A model generated the notes under the pieces. The model had not been told where the DNA came from and ran no database searches. It saw nothing but the letters and a program-made list of their open reading frames with translations. Source: Roseobacter weihaiensis (lineage in GTDB: Bacteria > Pseudomonadota > Alphaproteobacteria > Rhodobacterales > Rhodobacteraceae). From it: a DNA stretch of 37,999 bases. Of this stretch, positions 16,692-25,437 are shown one piece after another; within the stretch, counting starts at the first letter, position 1; every line of letters begins with the position of its first letter. A program made the translations under genes and the position numbers. The stretch lies in the NCBI RefSeq assembly GCF_020622345.1, contig NZ_JACNMO010000037.1, positions 1 through 37,999 on the forward strand. Reading direction: 5' to 3'.

Positions 16692-17073
16692 ATGCCAGAA
16701 ATGAAGCCCGTTTATCTATCGCCATGTCGCGCAGCGCAACGCTATGTGGATGCTTTGGGCGAAGAGACAGCGATCGAGTTCCTGCTCAATTTCGGGGGTG
16801 CGGAACTCCACGTGTCCAATGATCCGAAGGGGCGGGGAATGGTCGAACAGGTCATCGGGTACGAGAAAACCAAGCAACTGATCGACGTGTCGCCAGATTT
16901 GAAGCACCGAAGACCACTCGCGACCAAATGGCTGGCCAAATGCCTCTATGTGCAAGGCCTTTCCAATTGCGGCAATCGCGCGACGGCCTCGGATCACCAA
17001 TCTGACCGCATGCCGCTACATCAATGGAGCAAATACCCCGAGGGCGGTGCCGCCCGATGTGAGGCGCGAATGA
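16692..17073 (+). pseudogene. Mor-like phage transcription activator, frameshifted
   Basis: Reading starts with PEMKPVYLSPCRAAQRYVDA and LGEETAIEFLLNFGGAELHV, typical of Mor-domain proteins of Mu-like phages of Rhodobacterales. The first frame carries KWLAKCLYVQGLSN and then turns to nonsense. Skipping one T at 16967/16968 restores the expected helix-turn-helix (AAIARRPRITNLTACRYING, then ANTPRAVPPDVRR) and a stop at 17071-17073. A one-base insertion has therefore broken the DNA-binding part. The corrected stop overlaps the ATG of the next small gene as ATGA, which supports the corrected frame. Confidence 0.7.
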
Positions 17074-17180
17074 AGGCGGATGAGATCAGCGGACGGTTTT
17101 CGCATCTGGAACGAGAACATGCGAAGCTGGTTGCCATGTTGCCATGGTCCATAACATTACGTCAGGGTTTGACGGCTTGA
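17070..17180 (+). CDS. Short phage-type protein after the Mor-like gene
   Basis: The 36-codon frame begins MKADEISGRFSHLEREHAKL and ends LRQGLTA. Its ATG overlaps the frame-corrected stop of the Mor-like gene by four bases, as expected in a phage operon. The N-terminus looks like a short coiled-coil protein; after about residue 28 it may be truncated. Not functional with any certainty. Confidence 0.35.
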   Translation: MKADEISGRFSHLEREHAKLVAMLPWSITLRQGLTA

Positions 17181-17552
17181 AGGGGTATCACATGTTGCTG
17201 AACACCTGCGCAAACACCGTCTTGGACGTCCCTCAAAGATCGCCTCTGACTAGAGTTGCCCGCCCTCACATCCTCCCGCGGATCGACAAGTGACTTTCTC
17301 GGCGCTGGCAAAGGCGGTAGCAAGTCAGTTTCCGCCAGACCATCGCGTCGGCAAGAGCGCCATTCACCAGTGGTGACAAAGGCAGGCCAATCACCCCCAA
17401 TCTCAGCCGGAGTAGCCCGCCGTCAGTTGTGGTCTTCGGGATTAAAGGTATCACTCCAGAATAATTGCTAACACCATACAACAATACCGTGTTGCCGACT
17501 CGGGTTCGAATAGATAGCCTTGGAACAAAACAGGAACATCAAGGGTTGATGA
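17181..17552. other. Gene-free stretch before the TIR gene
   Basis: No frame here has credible coding character. The sequence GGGTTCGAAT near 17500 recalls a tRNA T-loop but no tRNA can be folded around it. The promoter of the TIR gene is expected in the AT-richer last 100 bases; no clear boxes could be named. Confidence 0.45.
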
Positions 17553-18485
17553 ATGCGAGCGTTCATATCATATTCCCACCAAGATGCAGTCGCGCTTGAA
17601 CGTCTGCATGTCCACCTCGCGAACCTCCATCGGGAAGGTCGGGTCGAGACGTGGTATGACCGCGACATTCTGGCGGGCGACATTTTAGACGATGAAATAA
17701 GCCGGGAACTGGAAGCAGCAGATCTTTTCCTGCTGCTGGTAAGCCCTGACTTCATCGCATCCAGCTATTGCGTCGAACGCGAAATGCAGCGCGCATTGGA
17801 ACGGCATGACGCGGGCGAGGCAAGGGTTGTGCCGATCGTCGTCGAACCGTGCGAATGGGCCGCGACGCCTCAACTAAGCAGATTGAAGGCGGTACCCAAG
17901 GACGGCAATCCAATTTCCGAATGGGCGAACGCGAACAACGCCTATCTCAATGTTGTGCGGGAGATTCGCCGGATCGTCGATGCGGGCGAAACAGCGGCAC
18001 CTGCCAGCAGCGCACCAGCGACCCAGTGGCAAGGCACACCTCCCTATCGGGTCCAGCGAGACTTCGACGAAATCGACCGTAGCGATTATCGTGACGCGGC
18101 GTTCATCACGATCAAGGCCTATTTCCGGCGCGCGATTGGCGAAATAGATGCGGTCGAAGGCTTGCGAGGTCGCTTTGTTAACCGAGGTGAAACCGCATTT
18201 GGCAGCACGGTCGTCAATCGCGGTCGCCAACATGGTGCCGCACATATCACGGTGCAGTGCCGAAACGCGGGATTCGCACTGGGCGATATCTACTTTTCCT
18301 TTAGCGAGAGCGCTGCAGACAACAAAGCAAACGGTGGATTCAACGTATCTTCGGATGCGTACGAACAGTTCCTGATTGCAACGACGATGATGTTTGGGGA
18401 TGAACCTGACCGGCTAAACCCAGAGCAAGCGGCGGCGTATCTGTGGAACCGGTTCATCGAACAAGCGGGGATCACTCATACCTGA
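17553..18485 (+). CDS. TIR-domain protein with an uncharacterised C-terminal domain
   Basis: The protein has 310 residues. The TIR domain spans about 1-145: MRAFISYSHQDA (strand A/box 1), VETWYDRDILAGD (BB loop), LFLLLVSPDFIASSYC, REMQRALERH and VVPIVVEPCEW. In this TIR subgroup Glu77 before Met78 is the probable catalytic glutamate of NAD+ hydrolysis. A Pro/Ala linker (about 144-162) leads to a second domain (169-310) containing DFDEIDRSDYRDAAFITIKA, ITVQCRNAGFALGDIYFSFS and EQAAAYLWNRFIEQAGI, which is not recognised and could be the sensor. Bacterial TIR proteins often act as defence effectors by depleting NAD+. It stands alone beside prophage remains, with no partner gene visible. The defence role is inferred. 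Confidence 0.85.
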   Translation: MRAFISYSHQDAVALERLHVHLANLHREGRVETWYDRDILAGDILDDEISRELEAADLFLLLVSPDFIASSYCVEREMQRALERHDAGEARVVPIVVEPCEWAATPQLSRLKAVPKDGNPISEWANANNAYLNVVREIRRIVDAGETAAPASSAPATQWQGTPPYRVQRDFDEIDRSDYRDAAFITIKAYFRRAIGEIDAVEGLRGRFVNRGETAFGSTVVNRGRQHGAAHITVQCRNAGFALGDIYFSFSESAADNKANGGFNVSSDAYEQFLIATTMMFGDEPDRLNPEQAAAYLWNRFIEQAGITHT

Positions 18486-18924
18486 GCGCATCGGTTTCTG
18501 CTGCAAAAACTGCGGCCACCGATTTGGATCTGAGGTGCGCGATGCGCGTCGCGAGAAGCGCCCAAGCGCTTTCACGTTGAAGCCCTGTTCGAGGGCATGG
18601 ATTGGCAACCTTTTCTTGCTCGACCTACGCGAAGACCTCTCACGGTATTGACGACAGCAGCGAGCGCCTGCGCTTCATCGCAGAACCAACGTTCGGCTTC
18701 TGGGCCTGTTTTCTGATGTGATCGTCCGTGAAAGCGCAGATTATCGCCACTTTTTATTACGCATTGACACAATAATTAACCTGTATTTATTGGGTTTCTG
18801 GGTGTTTTCGGGGTGACGGATCAATCTTAGCGTGTATAGATAGGCGGAAATTGGCCACCTGAGTAATCCGTCTTATCGGGGCGCCACCTTCCTCTTTGAT
18901 CCAGCTATCCCTGGTGCCTATGTG
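18486..18924. other. Gene-free stretch with possible gene scraps
   Basis: No intact gene. A minus-strand scrap near 18600-18750 reads GPEAERWFCDEAQALAA, which resembles the ERWFC.EAEA pattern of a small C-terminal domain in some nuclease-like proteins; it is too short to call. The part 18765-18850 is AT-rich and may hold the promoter of the outer-membrane protein gene. Confidence 0.4.
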
Positions 18925-19977
18925 ATGAGCAAGACCCATGTCCATAACGGCGTGCACGCGGCAACCTTATTGCCGGCGGTACGGCAGGTTGTATCGCGAT
19001 GGTGTGTGCTTGTCCTGGCCGTGATCTTCTGGCTGTTTGGCATAGGTGACGTCGGCACCCGGGCGGACACGGTTGAGACCCAAAAGCTGATGTTTCAGTT
19101 TCAGAATGCCCGTACAAACAAGCTGGTCCTGCATCAGCCGGATCTGGTGGCCTTTCTATCAGAGGCGCGGCCCGGTGCGCTGAACGCCAATATTACCGAC
19201 CATCGCGGAACCTTGACTTTTTCCGGCAGCGTGGATCGGGGGCTGTGGGCACGGCTGAACGGGCGGTGGGGCGAGAACGGCCAACGCAAGGACAAATACG
19301 GCTTCGGCGCGATGGGTCTGCATGCCTATGTCAGGTCGACCCTGATTGTCGGCGCTATGATCGAGGCGGATTACTTGTCCCAGGCGGGCACCGTGTCCGA
19401 CAGAGAGGGCCTGGGCGCTATGGTCGGATCCTATTTTCTGGCCCGTAACGCCAATCATCCACTGTTTTTCGAGGGGCGTCTTTTGTACGGGAAGGCGTCT
19501 GACGATATCCGGCTTCTAGGTGGCAGCAAGGAGCGGCTGAACACCCGGCGCCGTCTGGCACAACTGAAGATGTCAGGCCAGCTTCGCTACGGCATCACGA
19601 CCCTGATCCCGAGCATTTTGGCGTCATACGCGACGGACGATGTGTCACCGCGCGGAGGTGGATCGCTTCCGAAGCAGGGCATTCGGCTGCGCCGGATTAA
19701 GATGGGGTTGGACTTTCGCCACAGGCTGCGTCACACGAACGGCGCTCTTTTTATTCTGAATGGCGGCGGCGCGCTTTCGAGCACATCGACCCGCCGTTAT
19801 GGAAGCAACGCATTGGCGAGGCCAAACCAACGCAACGGTCGCGGTCGGGTGAATCTGGGCGTCAGCTATTTGACGAAGGCGGGCGGCGCGTTTGTGATTG
19901 ACAGTTTTGTGGATGGTCTGGGTGCGCCTACCCCCCAGAATTATGGCCTGAAGGCTGCGTTCGATATCCGGTTTTGA
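18925..19977 (+). CDS. Outer-membrane beta-barrel protein, autotransporter-domain type
   Basis: The product has 350 residues from the ATG at 18925; a GTG directly before it is also possible. The N-terminus has a long basic leader and a hydrophobic core (CVLVLAVIFWLFGIGDVGTRA), consistent with a signal peptide cleaved near residue 47. The rest is made of alternating amphipathic strands (GLWARLNGRWGENGQRKDKY, YVRSTLIVGAMIEADYL, INLGVSYL-like repeats) and ends in Phe (FDIRF), the outer-membrane barrel signature. The barrel resembles autotransporter translocator domains, but there is little passenger (about 50-100). It converges with the polyphosphate gene pair. Its function is unknown. Confidence 0.7.
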   Translation: MSKTHVHNGVHAATLLPAVRQVVSRWCVLVLAVIFWLFGIGDVGTRADTVETQKLMFQFQNARTNKLVLHQPDLVAFLSEARPGALNANITDHRGTLTFSGSVDRGLWARLNGRWGENGQRKDKYGFGAMGLHAYVRSTLIVGAMIEADYLSQAGTVSDREGLGAMVGSYFLARNANHPLFFEGRLLYGKASDDIRLLGGSKERLNTRRRLAQLKMSGQLRYGITTLIPSILASYATDDVSPRGGGSLPKQGIRLRRIKMGLDFRHRLRHTNGALFILNGGGALSSTSTRRYGSNALARPNQRNGRGRVNLGVSYLTKAGGAFVIDSFVDGLGAPTPQNYGLKAAFDIRF

Positions 19978-20076
19978 CCGGTCTGCGGCGGTGTTTGATG
20001 TTCGGCCGGGATTTGATTTTGAACGGCTCCGTTGCGTTAAACCTCATGGGTGGAATGGGGCTCAGGCATCCTTTTC

Positions 20077-20325
20077 TCAAGCAGCAGTACCAAGCAGAGC
20101 AGCGAAGAACTTGACCTCGTTGAGAACGCCCTGTTCGTTGTTTGCAAAATAACCCTTTGTGATGGCGCAATGGGTTTCGATACCTTTGGACAGGACGACG
20201 TGAGCGACGCGCGGTCGTGGCCCGTTTGCGATGTTGTGTCCGGGAAAGTGGAATGCAGTCAGCATGTCGATCTGGTCGTGGAAATCGCTTCTGCTAGGCG
20301 CCGGCCATCCGACATTGCCTAGCAC
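20077..20325 (-). CDS. Doubtful 82-residue orphan frame downstream of the VTC gene
   Basis: The frame begins MLGNVGWPAPSRSDFHDQID and contains ITKGYFANNEQGVLNEVKFF. It starts 28 bases after the stop of the VTC-domain gene on the same strand. No ribosome binding site is clear and no family is recognised. It could be a third gene of the polyphosphate operon, a remnant, or not coding. The rest of the gap from 19978 to 20352 shows nothing else. Confidence 0.3.
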   Translation of the reverse strand: MLGNVGWPAPSRSDFHDQIDMLTAFHFPGHNIANGPRPRVAHVVLSKGIETHCAITKGYFANNEQGVLNEVKFFAALLGTAA

Positions 20326-20352
20326 CAGAAGATTTATCCCTCTATCGGATAT

Positions 20353-21132
20353 TTAGGCGGCGACCTGATCGAGCAGACGCAGGCGCTTAAGCGCTGGCAG
20401 AAAGCGATTGTGACGGCGAACAGCACCGGTCGACGCCATGCCAATGCAATACTTCGAACACCGCTTGGTCGGGTGCAGGTGGAACCCGCGCAGTATTTTG
20501 TCCGCGATCCCATTGCCGCGTGCGGATTTGGTCTCGATGATGAACATCTCAGGATGGACTTCGCGCGACATGCGGTTGGCCTCGAATTGCAGGCTGGTGT
20601 CGATTGTCATCCGCTCTCCGCCCTCTTTGGCGACAAGGGTTATACGTTCGTATCTCATGGCAATAACCGGATGGAGCGACTTGCCGAAGTCCTCATCATA
20701 AAGCCCGCGATATTGTTCTTCGATAAAGTTCAGCGCTTCGCTGTTCAACGGGTTGGCCTGATCGACAACCTTCAGTCGCTTTTTCACGGTGACCTTGCGC
20801 TTGTCTTTCAGCTTCACTTCAAGATAGCTGAACCCTGCATCCACATATTCGCGAACCCGGACCTTGCAGCGTTTGCGGCGTCCCTGATGGTGGTCGTAGT
20901 ACCCGCGCATCTCCGGATCGTCATAATATCTGGTGGCGTATGTGAAGGCCCGCTTGTTCTCGATTTCAAGAACCTCAAAGTGCTCTGAAAATTTTTCGAG
21001 TGCAGGTCTGAAGGCCTCTGCGGTCAGGATGTACTTGTTATCGAGCCGCTCGAGCATTGCTGCTTTGCAGTTCAGCTCATCAAGGCTGATTGCGTCGAAA
21101 CCGGCAAGCGTCTTTGCTATTTTGGCATCCAT
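20353..21132 (-). CDS. VTC-domain polyphosphate polymerase
   Basis: The 259-residue protein has the basic tunnel residues of VTC polymerases: MLERLDNKYIL at 26-36, KVRVREY near 90-96, the EVK pair at 105-107, KKR at 117-119, AMRYER at 158-163, IETKS at 199-203 and TKRCSKY at 222-228. VTC proteins make polyphosphate from ATP at the membrane; in bacteria they are soluble and sit next to a DUF4956 membrane protein, as here (33-base gap). AAGGAG precedes the ATG at 21132. Length is normal for the bacterial type. The product may instead serve another inorganic-phosphate polymer role, but the catalytic set is complete as far as can be judged by eye. Confidence 0.88.
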   Translation of the reverse strand: MDAKIAKTLAGFDAISLDELNCKAAMLERLDNKYILTAEAFRPALEKFSEHFEVLEIENKRAFTYATRYYDDPEMRGYYDHHQGRRKRCKVRVREYVDAGFSYLEVKLKDKRKVTVKKRLKVVDQANPLNSEALNFIEEQYRGLYDEDFGKSLHPVIAMRYERITLVAKEGGERMTIDTSLQFEANRMSREVHPEMFIIETKSARGNGIADKILRGFHLHPTKRCSKYCIGMASTGAVRRHNRFLPALKRLRLLDQVAA

Positions 21133-21165
21133 GATAAGCTCCTTTCTGACTGGTTTTCGGGGGAA

Positions 21166-21741
21166 TTATTGCTTGCGGAAGAAGACATTGATGCGCGCCA
21201 TGTCGTTGATGTAGTCGAGCGCGGTGATCTGATAGGACATGACATCAACACCCAGGCGCATGGACAGGTCCTTGCGCATCGCTTCGGTATCCGACAGGGC
21301 ATGCGGGTCAATCTTGTCGAGAGTAATCTTGACCCCATCCGACGATTGCAAAATGCGCGGATGATCCAGCACCCAGGCGCCCAGCAAAACCAGGCTGACA
21401 ATCAGACCGACAAAGGGCAATCCAGTGCCGTGAACCGAGCAGATCACTGCAATCGTGATGGAGCCAAAGAAATAGGTGATTTCGACCTTTGAGATCGGCT
21501 CGGACCGCAGCGTGAAAAGGGCGAGAATCGCAAAAAGACCGAAGCCGGCGGCGAGGCTGAAATCAACCATAGACAGCACGGTCAACACGCCAAAGGCAAA
21601 GACGTTAAAAAGTGACGCAGCAGTCACCAGCTCCTTGTCCCGATAACGGCGGTAGAAAAGTCCAAAAACCAGCACGACCATGGCAGTTATGTTGATGGCG
21701 AAGCGAAAGAGAGTTTCCGGGGAGAGAATGTGTTCAAGCAT
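21166..21741 (-). CDS. DUF4956 membrane protein paired with the VTC polymerase
   Basis: The 191-residue protein has about four or five membrane helices (around 15-30, 40-58, 62-79, 92-105, 108-126) with the motif FGLFAILALFTLRSEPISKV of DUF4956, followed by a soluble C-terminal domain (about 130-191). DUF4956 proteins accompany VTC-domain polymerases and may help translocate or anchor the polymer. It is the first gene of the two-gene leftward operon. AAGGATC is a modest ribosome binding site. Confidence 0.87.
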   Translation of the reverse strand: MLEHILSPETLFRFAINITAMVVLVFGLFYRRYRDKELVTAASLFNVFAFGVLTVLSMVDFSLAAGFGLFAILALFTLRSEPISKVEITYFFGSITIAVICSVHGTGLPFVGLIVSLVLLGAWVLDHPRILQSSDGVKITLDKIDPHALSDTEAMRKDLSMRLGVDVMSYQITALDYINDMARINVFFRKQ

Positions 21742-22228
21742 TTTATTGATCCTTGGTGTTAGCTATTCCTAGATAACGTCCGCCAGCTCAGCTTATTCCC
21801 GGGAAGAGGAAAGAATTGCTAAGCACCTCTAAGAACAATGTTTCCTCGAATGCCTTGAAGTCATTCTGATTGACGAATTGCTCGCGGTTAGAAATTAATG
21901 GATGCTTGGACAAGCCTCTCCAGATGAACCAAACCGCCACTTAGGTTAAGAAACTGACAGCCACACCTGGCAATCAAACGACCCGGGGCGCGAATTTCAG
22001 CAACTTGATGCGGATGGAAGCCGCTGCGAAAAAGGATACGCCTCGTCTCGCCAAATCTGGTTGCTCCGTGAGAATGGCCCTGCATACATCAGCGCATAAT
22101 CTGCGAACTCTCAGTCGCACTTATTATCGGCACGGGCGCATTGCGGACGAAGGAATATTGGATTGCGGCTGGTAAAAGTCCGCACATGACCAATTGGGCT
22201 ATGCGGCACATCCACTTTCGGCTAGCTT
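21742..22228. other. Gene-free divergent region between DUF4956 and the LysE-type gene
   Basis: Nearly 490 bases with no credible frame on either strand. It is richer in A+T than its neighbours and should contain the promoters of both divergent units. The palindrome CCCGGG at about 21797 is unremarkable. Nothing else was recognised. Confidence 0.5.
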
Positions 22229-22250
22229 TTTCAGAAACAATAATCTGAAA
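22229..22250. promoter_or_regulatory. Inverted repeat just upstream of the LysE-type exporter
   Basis: TTTCAGA (22229-22235) and TCTGAAA (22244-22250) form a perfect 7-base inverted repeat with an 8-base AT-rich spacer, ending eight bases before the ATG at 22259. It occupies the place of the ribosome binding site, and no clear Shine-Dalgarno is seen otherwise. It could be a repressor operator or an RNA hairpin limiting translation. Confidence 0.45.
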
Positions 22251-22258
22251 GACCGACA

Positions 22259-22891
22259 ATGCCCTCAGTCGAAGTTCTTTTCGCATTCATTCTAGCAACA
22301 AGCGTCTTTGCTTACATGCCGGGACCATCAACTTTATACGCTGCCGCTCAGACAATTGCGCGCGGGCGACACGCAGGCTGGTTTGCCGTCTTAGGGATTC
22401 ATCTTGGCGGCTACGTGCACGTCGTTGCCGCGGCTATCGGTCTGGCGGTTCTCTTTCAGGCGATACCCACCTTCTATCTAGCACTCAAGTTGGCTGGCGC
22501 TGCATATTTGATCTGGCTGGGGATCAGAATGTTCATTGGCGACAAGTCTGCCGACGCACATGACAGCTTCGTCGAGCCGAAAACCCCAATGCGGGCCTTT
22601 TGGGAAAGCGTCACCGTCGAAGTACTTAACCCCAAAACTGCGATCTTCTATGTCGCTTTCCTGCCTCAATTCGCGGATCCAAGCGCGTCATTGGCCATTT
22701 GGATGCAGCTTTTGATACTCGGCACGATTGTTAATGTCATGTTTTCAAGTGCTGATGTTTTTTGTGTTGTTCTGGCAGATAAAGTAGCGACTTTCTTTAA
22801 GTCCTCAGGCTCCGCCAGGCAGATTGCTCAGCGGATCGGAGGCAGCATACTTGTCGTACTTGGTGCCAATCTCGCGCTGAACCGGCAATGA
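22259..22891 (+). CDS. LysE/RhtB-family amino acid exporter
   Basis: The 210-residue protein has about six membrane helices. The N-terminal YMPGPSTLYAAAQTIARGRH is the family signature (PGP motif), followed by GIHLGGYVHVVAAAIGL and the central VEVLNPKTAIFYVAFLPQF, where NPK is conserved. Length is normal. These carriers export amino acids or related small molecules across the inner membrane. It is a single-gene unit with the inverted repeat at 22229-22250 directly upstream and the cobalamin riboswitch downstream. The substrate cannot be told. Confidence 0.9.
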   Translation: MPSVEVLFAFILATSVFAYMPGPSTLYAAAQTIARGRHAGWFAVLGIHLGGYVHVVAAAIGLAVLFQAIPTFYLALKLAGAAYLIWLGIRMFIGDKSADAHDSFVEPKTPMRAFWESVTVEVLNPKTAIFYVAFLPQFADPSASLAIWMQLLILGTIVNVMFSSADVFCVVLADKVATFFKSSGSARQIAQRIGGSILVVLGANLALNRQ

Positions 22892-23065
22892 GGCCACAGT
22901 CAGATCCGCTCTTCAGATCAGATCAAAGAGCCTTGAAACCGGTCATTCGTTCTTAGCGCAGCACTTGGGGATAGTCGCGGTCAAGTCTGCGGGGCTCTTG
23001 CCAGGTGGCGCTTTGCAGACTGAATTCAGTCTTGTTCTCCAAAGTATTCTGTGTGTCATTACGGT

Positions 23066-23962
<897 letters not shown>

Positions 23963-24335
23963 GACCGCCCAAACCGCGCGGTTCTGGGACTGGAACCCGA
24001 AGCCTCGGGGCTGATGCTCGAAGATGCAAGAAACATGCTGGGACAGTTGCAGAAAGCTGTCCTGTTCGACCAGGGGGGGAAATCCGGGAAGCATACCGGA
24101 TCTGCCCGGACGACAGCAAAATGCGAATACTTCATGACAATCGGACCCGCGTTCTCGATCCGCTTTTGGTCGGTACTGCGTCAAGGTACCGCGCATTCGC
24201 TGGTGTGGCTGTCAGGCGCAATCGGATGCCAGATTTAGCGGTTCTCGATCATATACCACGAGATTGCCGCATGCCCTCCAGGTTTTGCCCACTCCCGGCC
24301 CGCAAATCCCAAAACAACAAATATAAGGTCCGGTA
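23963..24335. other. Gene-free convergent gap between bluB and the dehydrogenase gene
   Basis: No convincing gene. The palindrome AACCGCGCGGTT at 23972-23983 and an overlapping stem GGTTC/GAACC (23980-23997) lie directly after bluB and may end its transcript, although no T tract follows. Frames of 60-90 codons exist on both strands but show no domain and no ribosome binding site. Confidence 0.4.
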
Positions 24336-25415
24336 TCACAGGGTGGGCTTGTCCAAGGTACGGAGCAGCGCAGTTTCAACAGCACGGGTGTCAGCAGAAC
24401 CACCCAAATCGCCGGTGCGGGTTTCAGGGTTTTTCAGCGTCGTCTCGATGGCGGTTATCAAGTCTGCCGCAGCGGCGGCCTCGCCCAGATGACCGAGCAT
24501 CATCGACGCCGACCAAACGGCCGCAATCGGGTTTGCAACCCCCTGCCCGGCGATGTCGGGCGCCGATCCATGTACCGGTTCGAACATCGAGGGCGCGGTA
24601 CGATCGGGGTTGATGTTTGCAGAGGGCGCGATGCCAATGGAACCCGCCACCGCCGGACCGAGATCCGAAAGGATATCGCCAAAGAGGTTCGAGCCCACCA
24701 CCACATCGAACCAATCAGGATGGAGTACGAAATGCGCAGTCAGGATATCGATGTGGAATTGCGCCGTCTCCAAGTGCGGATATTCTTCGGTGACCGCCCG
24801 AAACCGTTCATCCCAGAACGGCATGGAGTGGATGATCCCGTTCGATTTGGTGGCCGAGGTGACATGACCACGCCGTGCTGCCGCAAGCTCGCAGGCATAT
24901 CGGATAATCCGGTCACATCCTACACGGGTGAACACCGCCTCCTGCACCACTGTTTCGCGGTCGGTTCCCGTAAAAATACGCCCGCCAATCTCGGAGTACT
25001 CGCCTTCGACGTTCTCGCGGACGACGACGAAATCGATATCCTCGGGCCCGCGCCCTGCGAGAGGTGACGAGATCCCCTGAAGAAGCCGAACGGGTCGGAC
25101 ATTTGCATATTGGTCGAATGCACGCCTGATCGGGATCAACAGACCCCAAAGCGAGACATGGTCCGGCACACTGGGCCAGCCAACTGCACCGAGATAGATC
25201 GCGTCTTTCGAGCGGAGTTCCTCGAGCCCGCCGTCCGGCATCATCGCCCCGGCCGTCTCGTAGCGTTGGCACGACCAGTCGTAGTCGTGCCAGTCGACCG
25301 AAAAGCCATGTTTTGCTGCTACTTTGTCGACGACCGACCGCCCAACCGGCAGCACTTCGGTTCCGATGCCGTCGCCAGGAATAATAGCGATGTCGTAAGA
25401 GTTCTTTTCGGTCAT
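24336..25415 (-). CDS. Tartrate/D-malate-type NAD-dependent dehydrogenase (isopropylmalate dehydrogenase superfamily)
   Basis: The 359-residue protein shows IAIIPGDGIGTEV at the start, the subgroup marker SLWGLLIPIRRAFDQYANVR at 88-107 separating tartrate/D-malate enzymes from LeuB, RENVEGEYSEIGG near 133-145, Lys190 in SATKSNG, Asp223 in HIDILTAHF, and metal ligands Asp247 and Asp251 in FGDILSDLGP. It oxidises and decarboxylates a 2-hydroxy acid in the cytosol. It is the last gene of the leftward operon, 22 bases after the MFS gene. Tartrate, D-malate or a related product of the dehydratase upstream are candidate substrates. Confidence 0.88.
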   Translation of the reverse strand: MTEKNSYDIAIIPGDGIGTEVLPVGRSVVDKVAAKHGFSVDWHDYDWSCQRYETAGAMMPDGGLEELRSKDAIYLGAVGWPSVPDHVSLWGLLIPIRRAFDQYANVRPVRLLQGISSPLAGRGPEDIDFVVVRENVEGEYSEIGGRIFTGTDRETVVQEAVFTRVGCDRIIRYACELAAARRGHVTSATKSNGIIHSMPFWDERFRAVTEEYPHLETAQFHIDILTAHFVLHPDWFDVVVGSNLFGDILSDLGPAVAGSIGIAPSANINPDRTAPSMFEPVHGSAPDIAGQGVANPIAAVWSASMMLGHLGEAAAAADLITAIETTLKNPETRTGDLGGSADTRAVETALLRTLDKPTL

Positions 25416-25437
25416 CCTGGGATCCCAATGCTAGTGC

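Noticed and set aside
17480-17520. tRNA-like GGGTTCGAAT
   Set aside because: No anticodon arm or acceptor stem can be folded around it; it could be a tRNA-end attachment scar but nothing supports this.
18572-18772. Minus-strand frame with ERWFCDEAQALAA
   Set aside because: A faint resemblance to a small nuclease-associated domain, too short and interrupted to annotate as a gene.
22908-22931. GCTCTT/AAGAGC stem after the LysE-type gene
   Set aside because: Six base pairs with a 12-base loop and no T tract; too weak to call a terminator.
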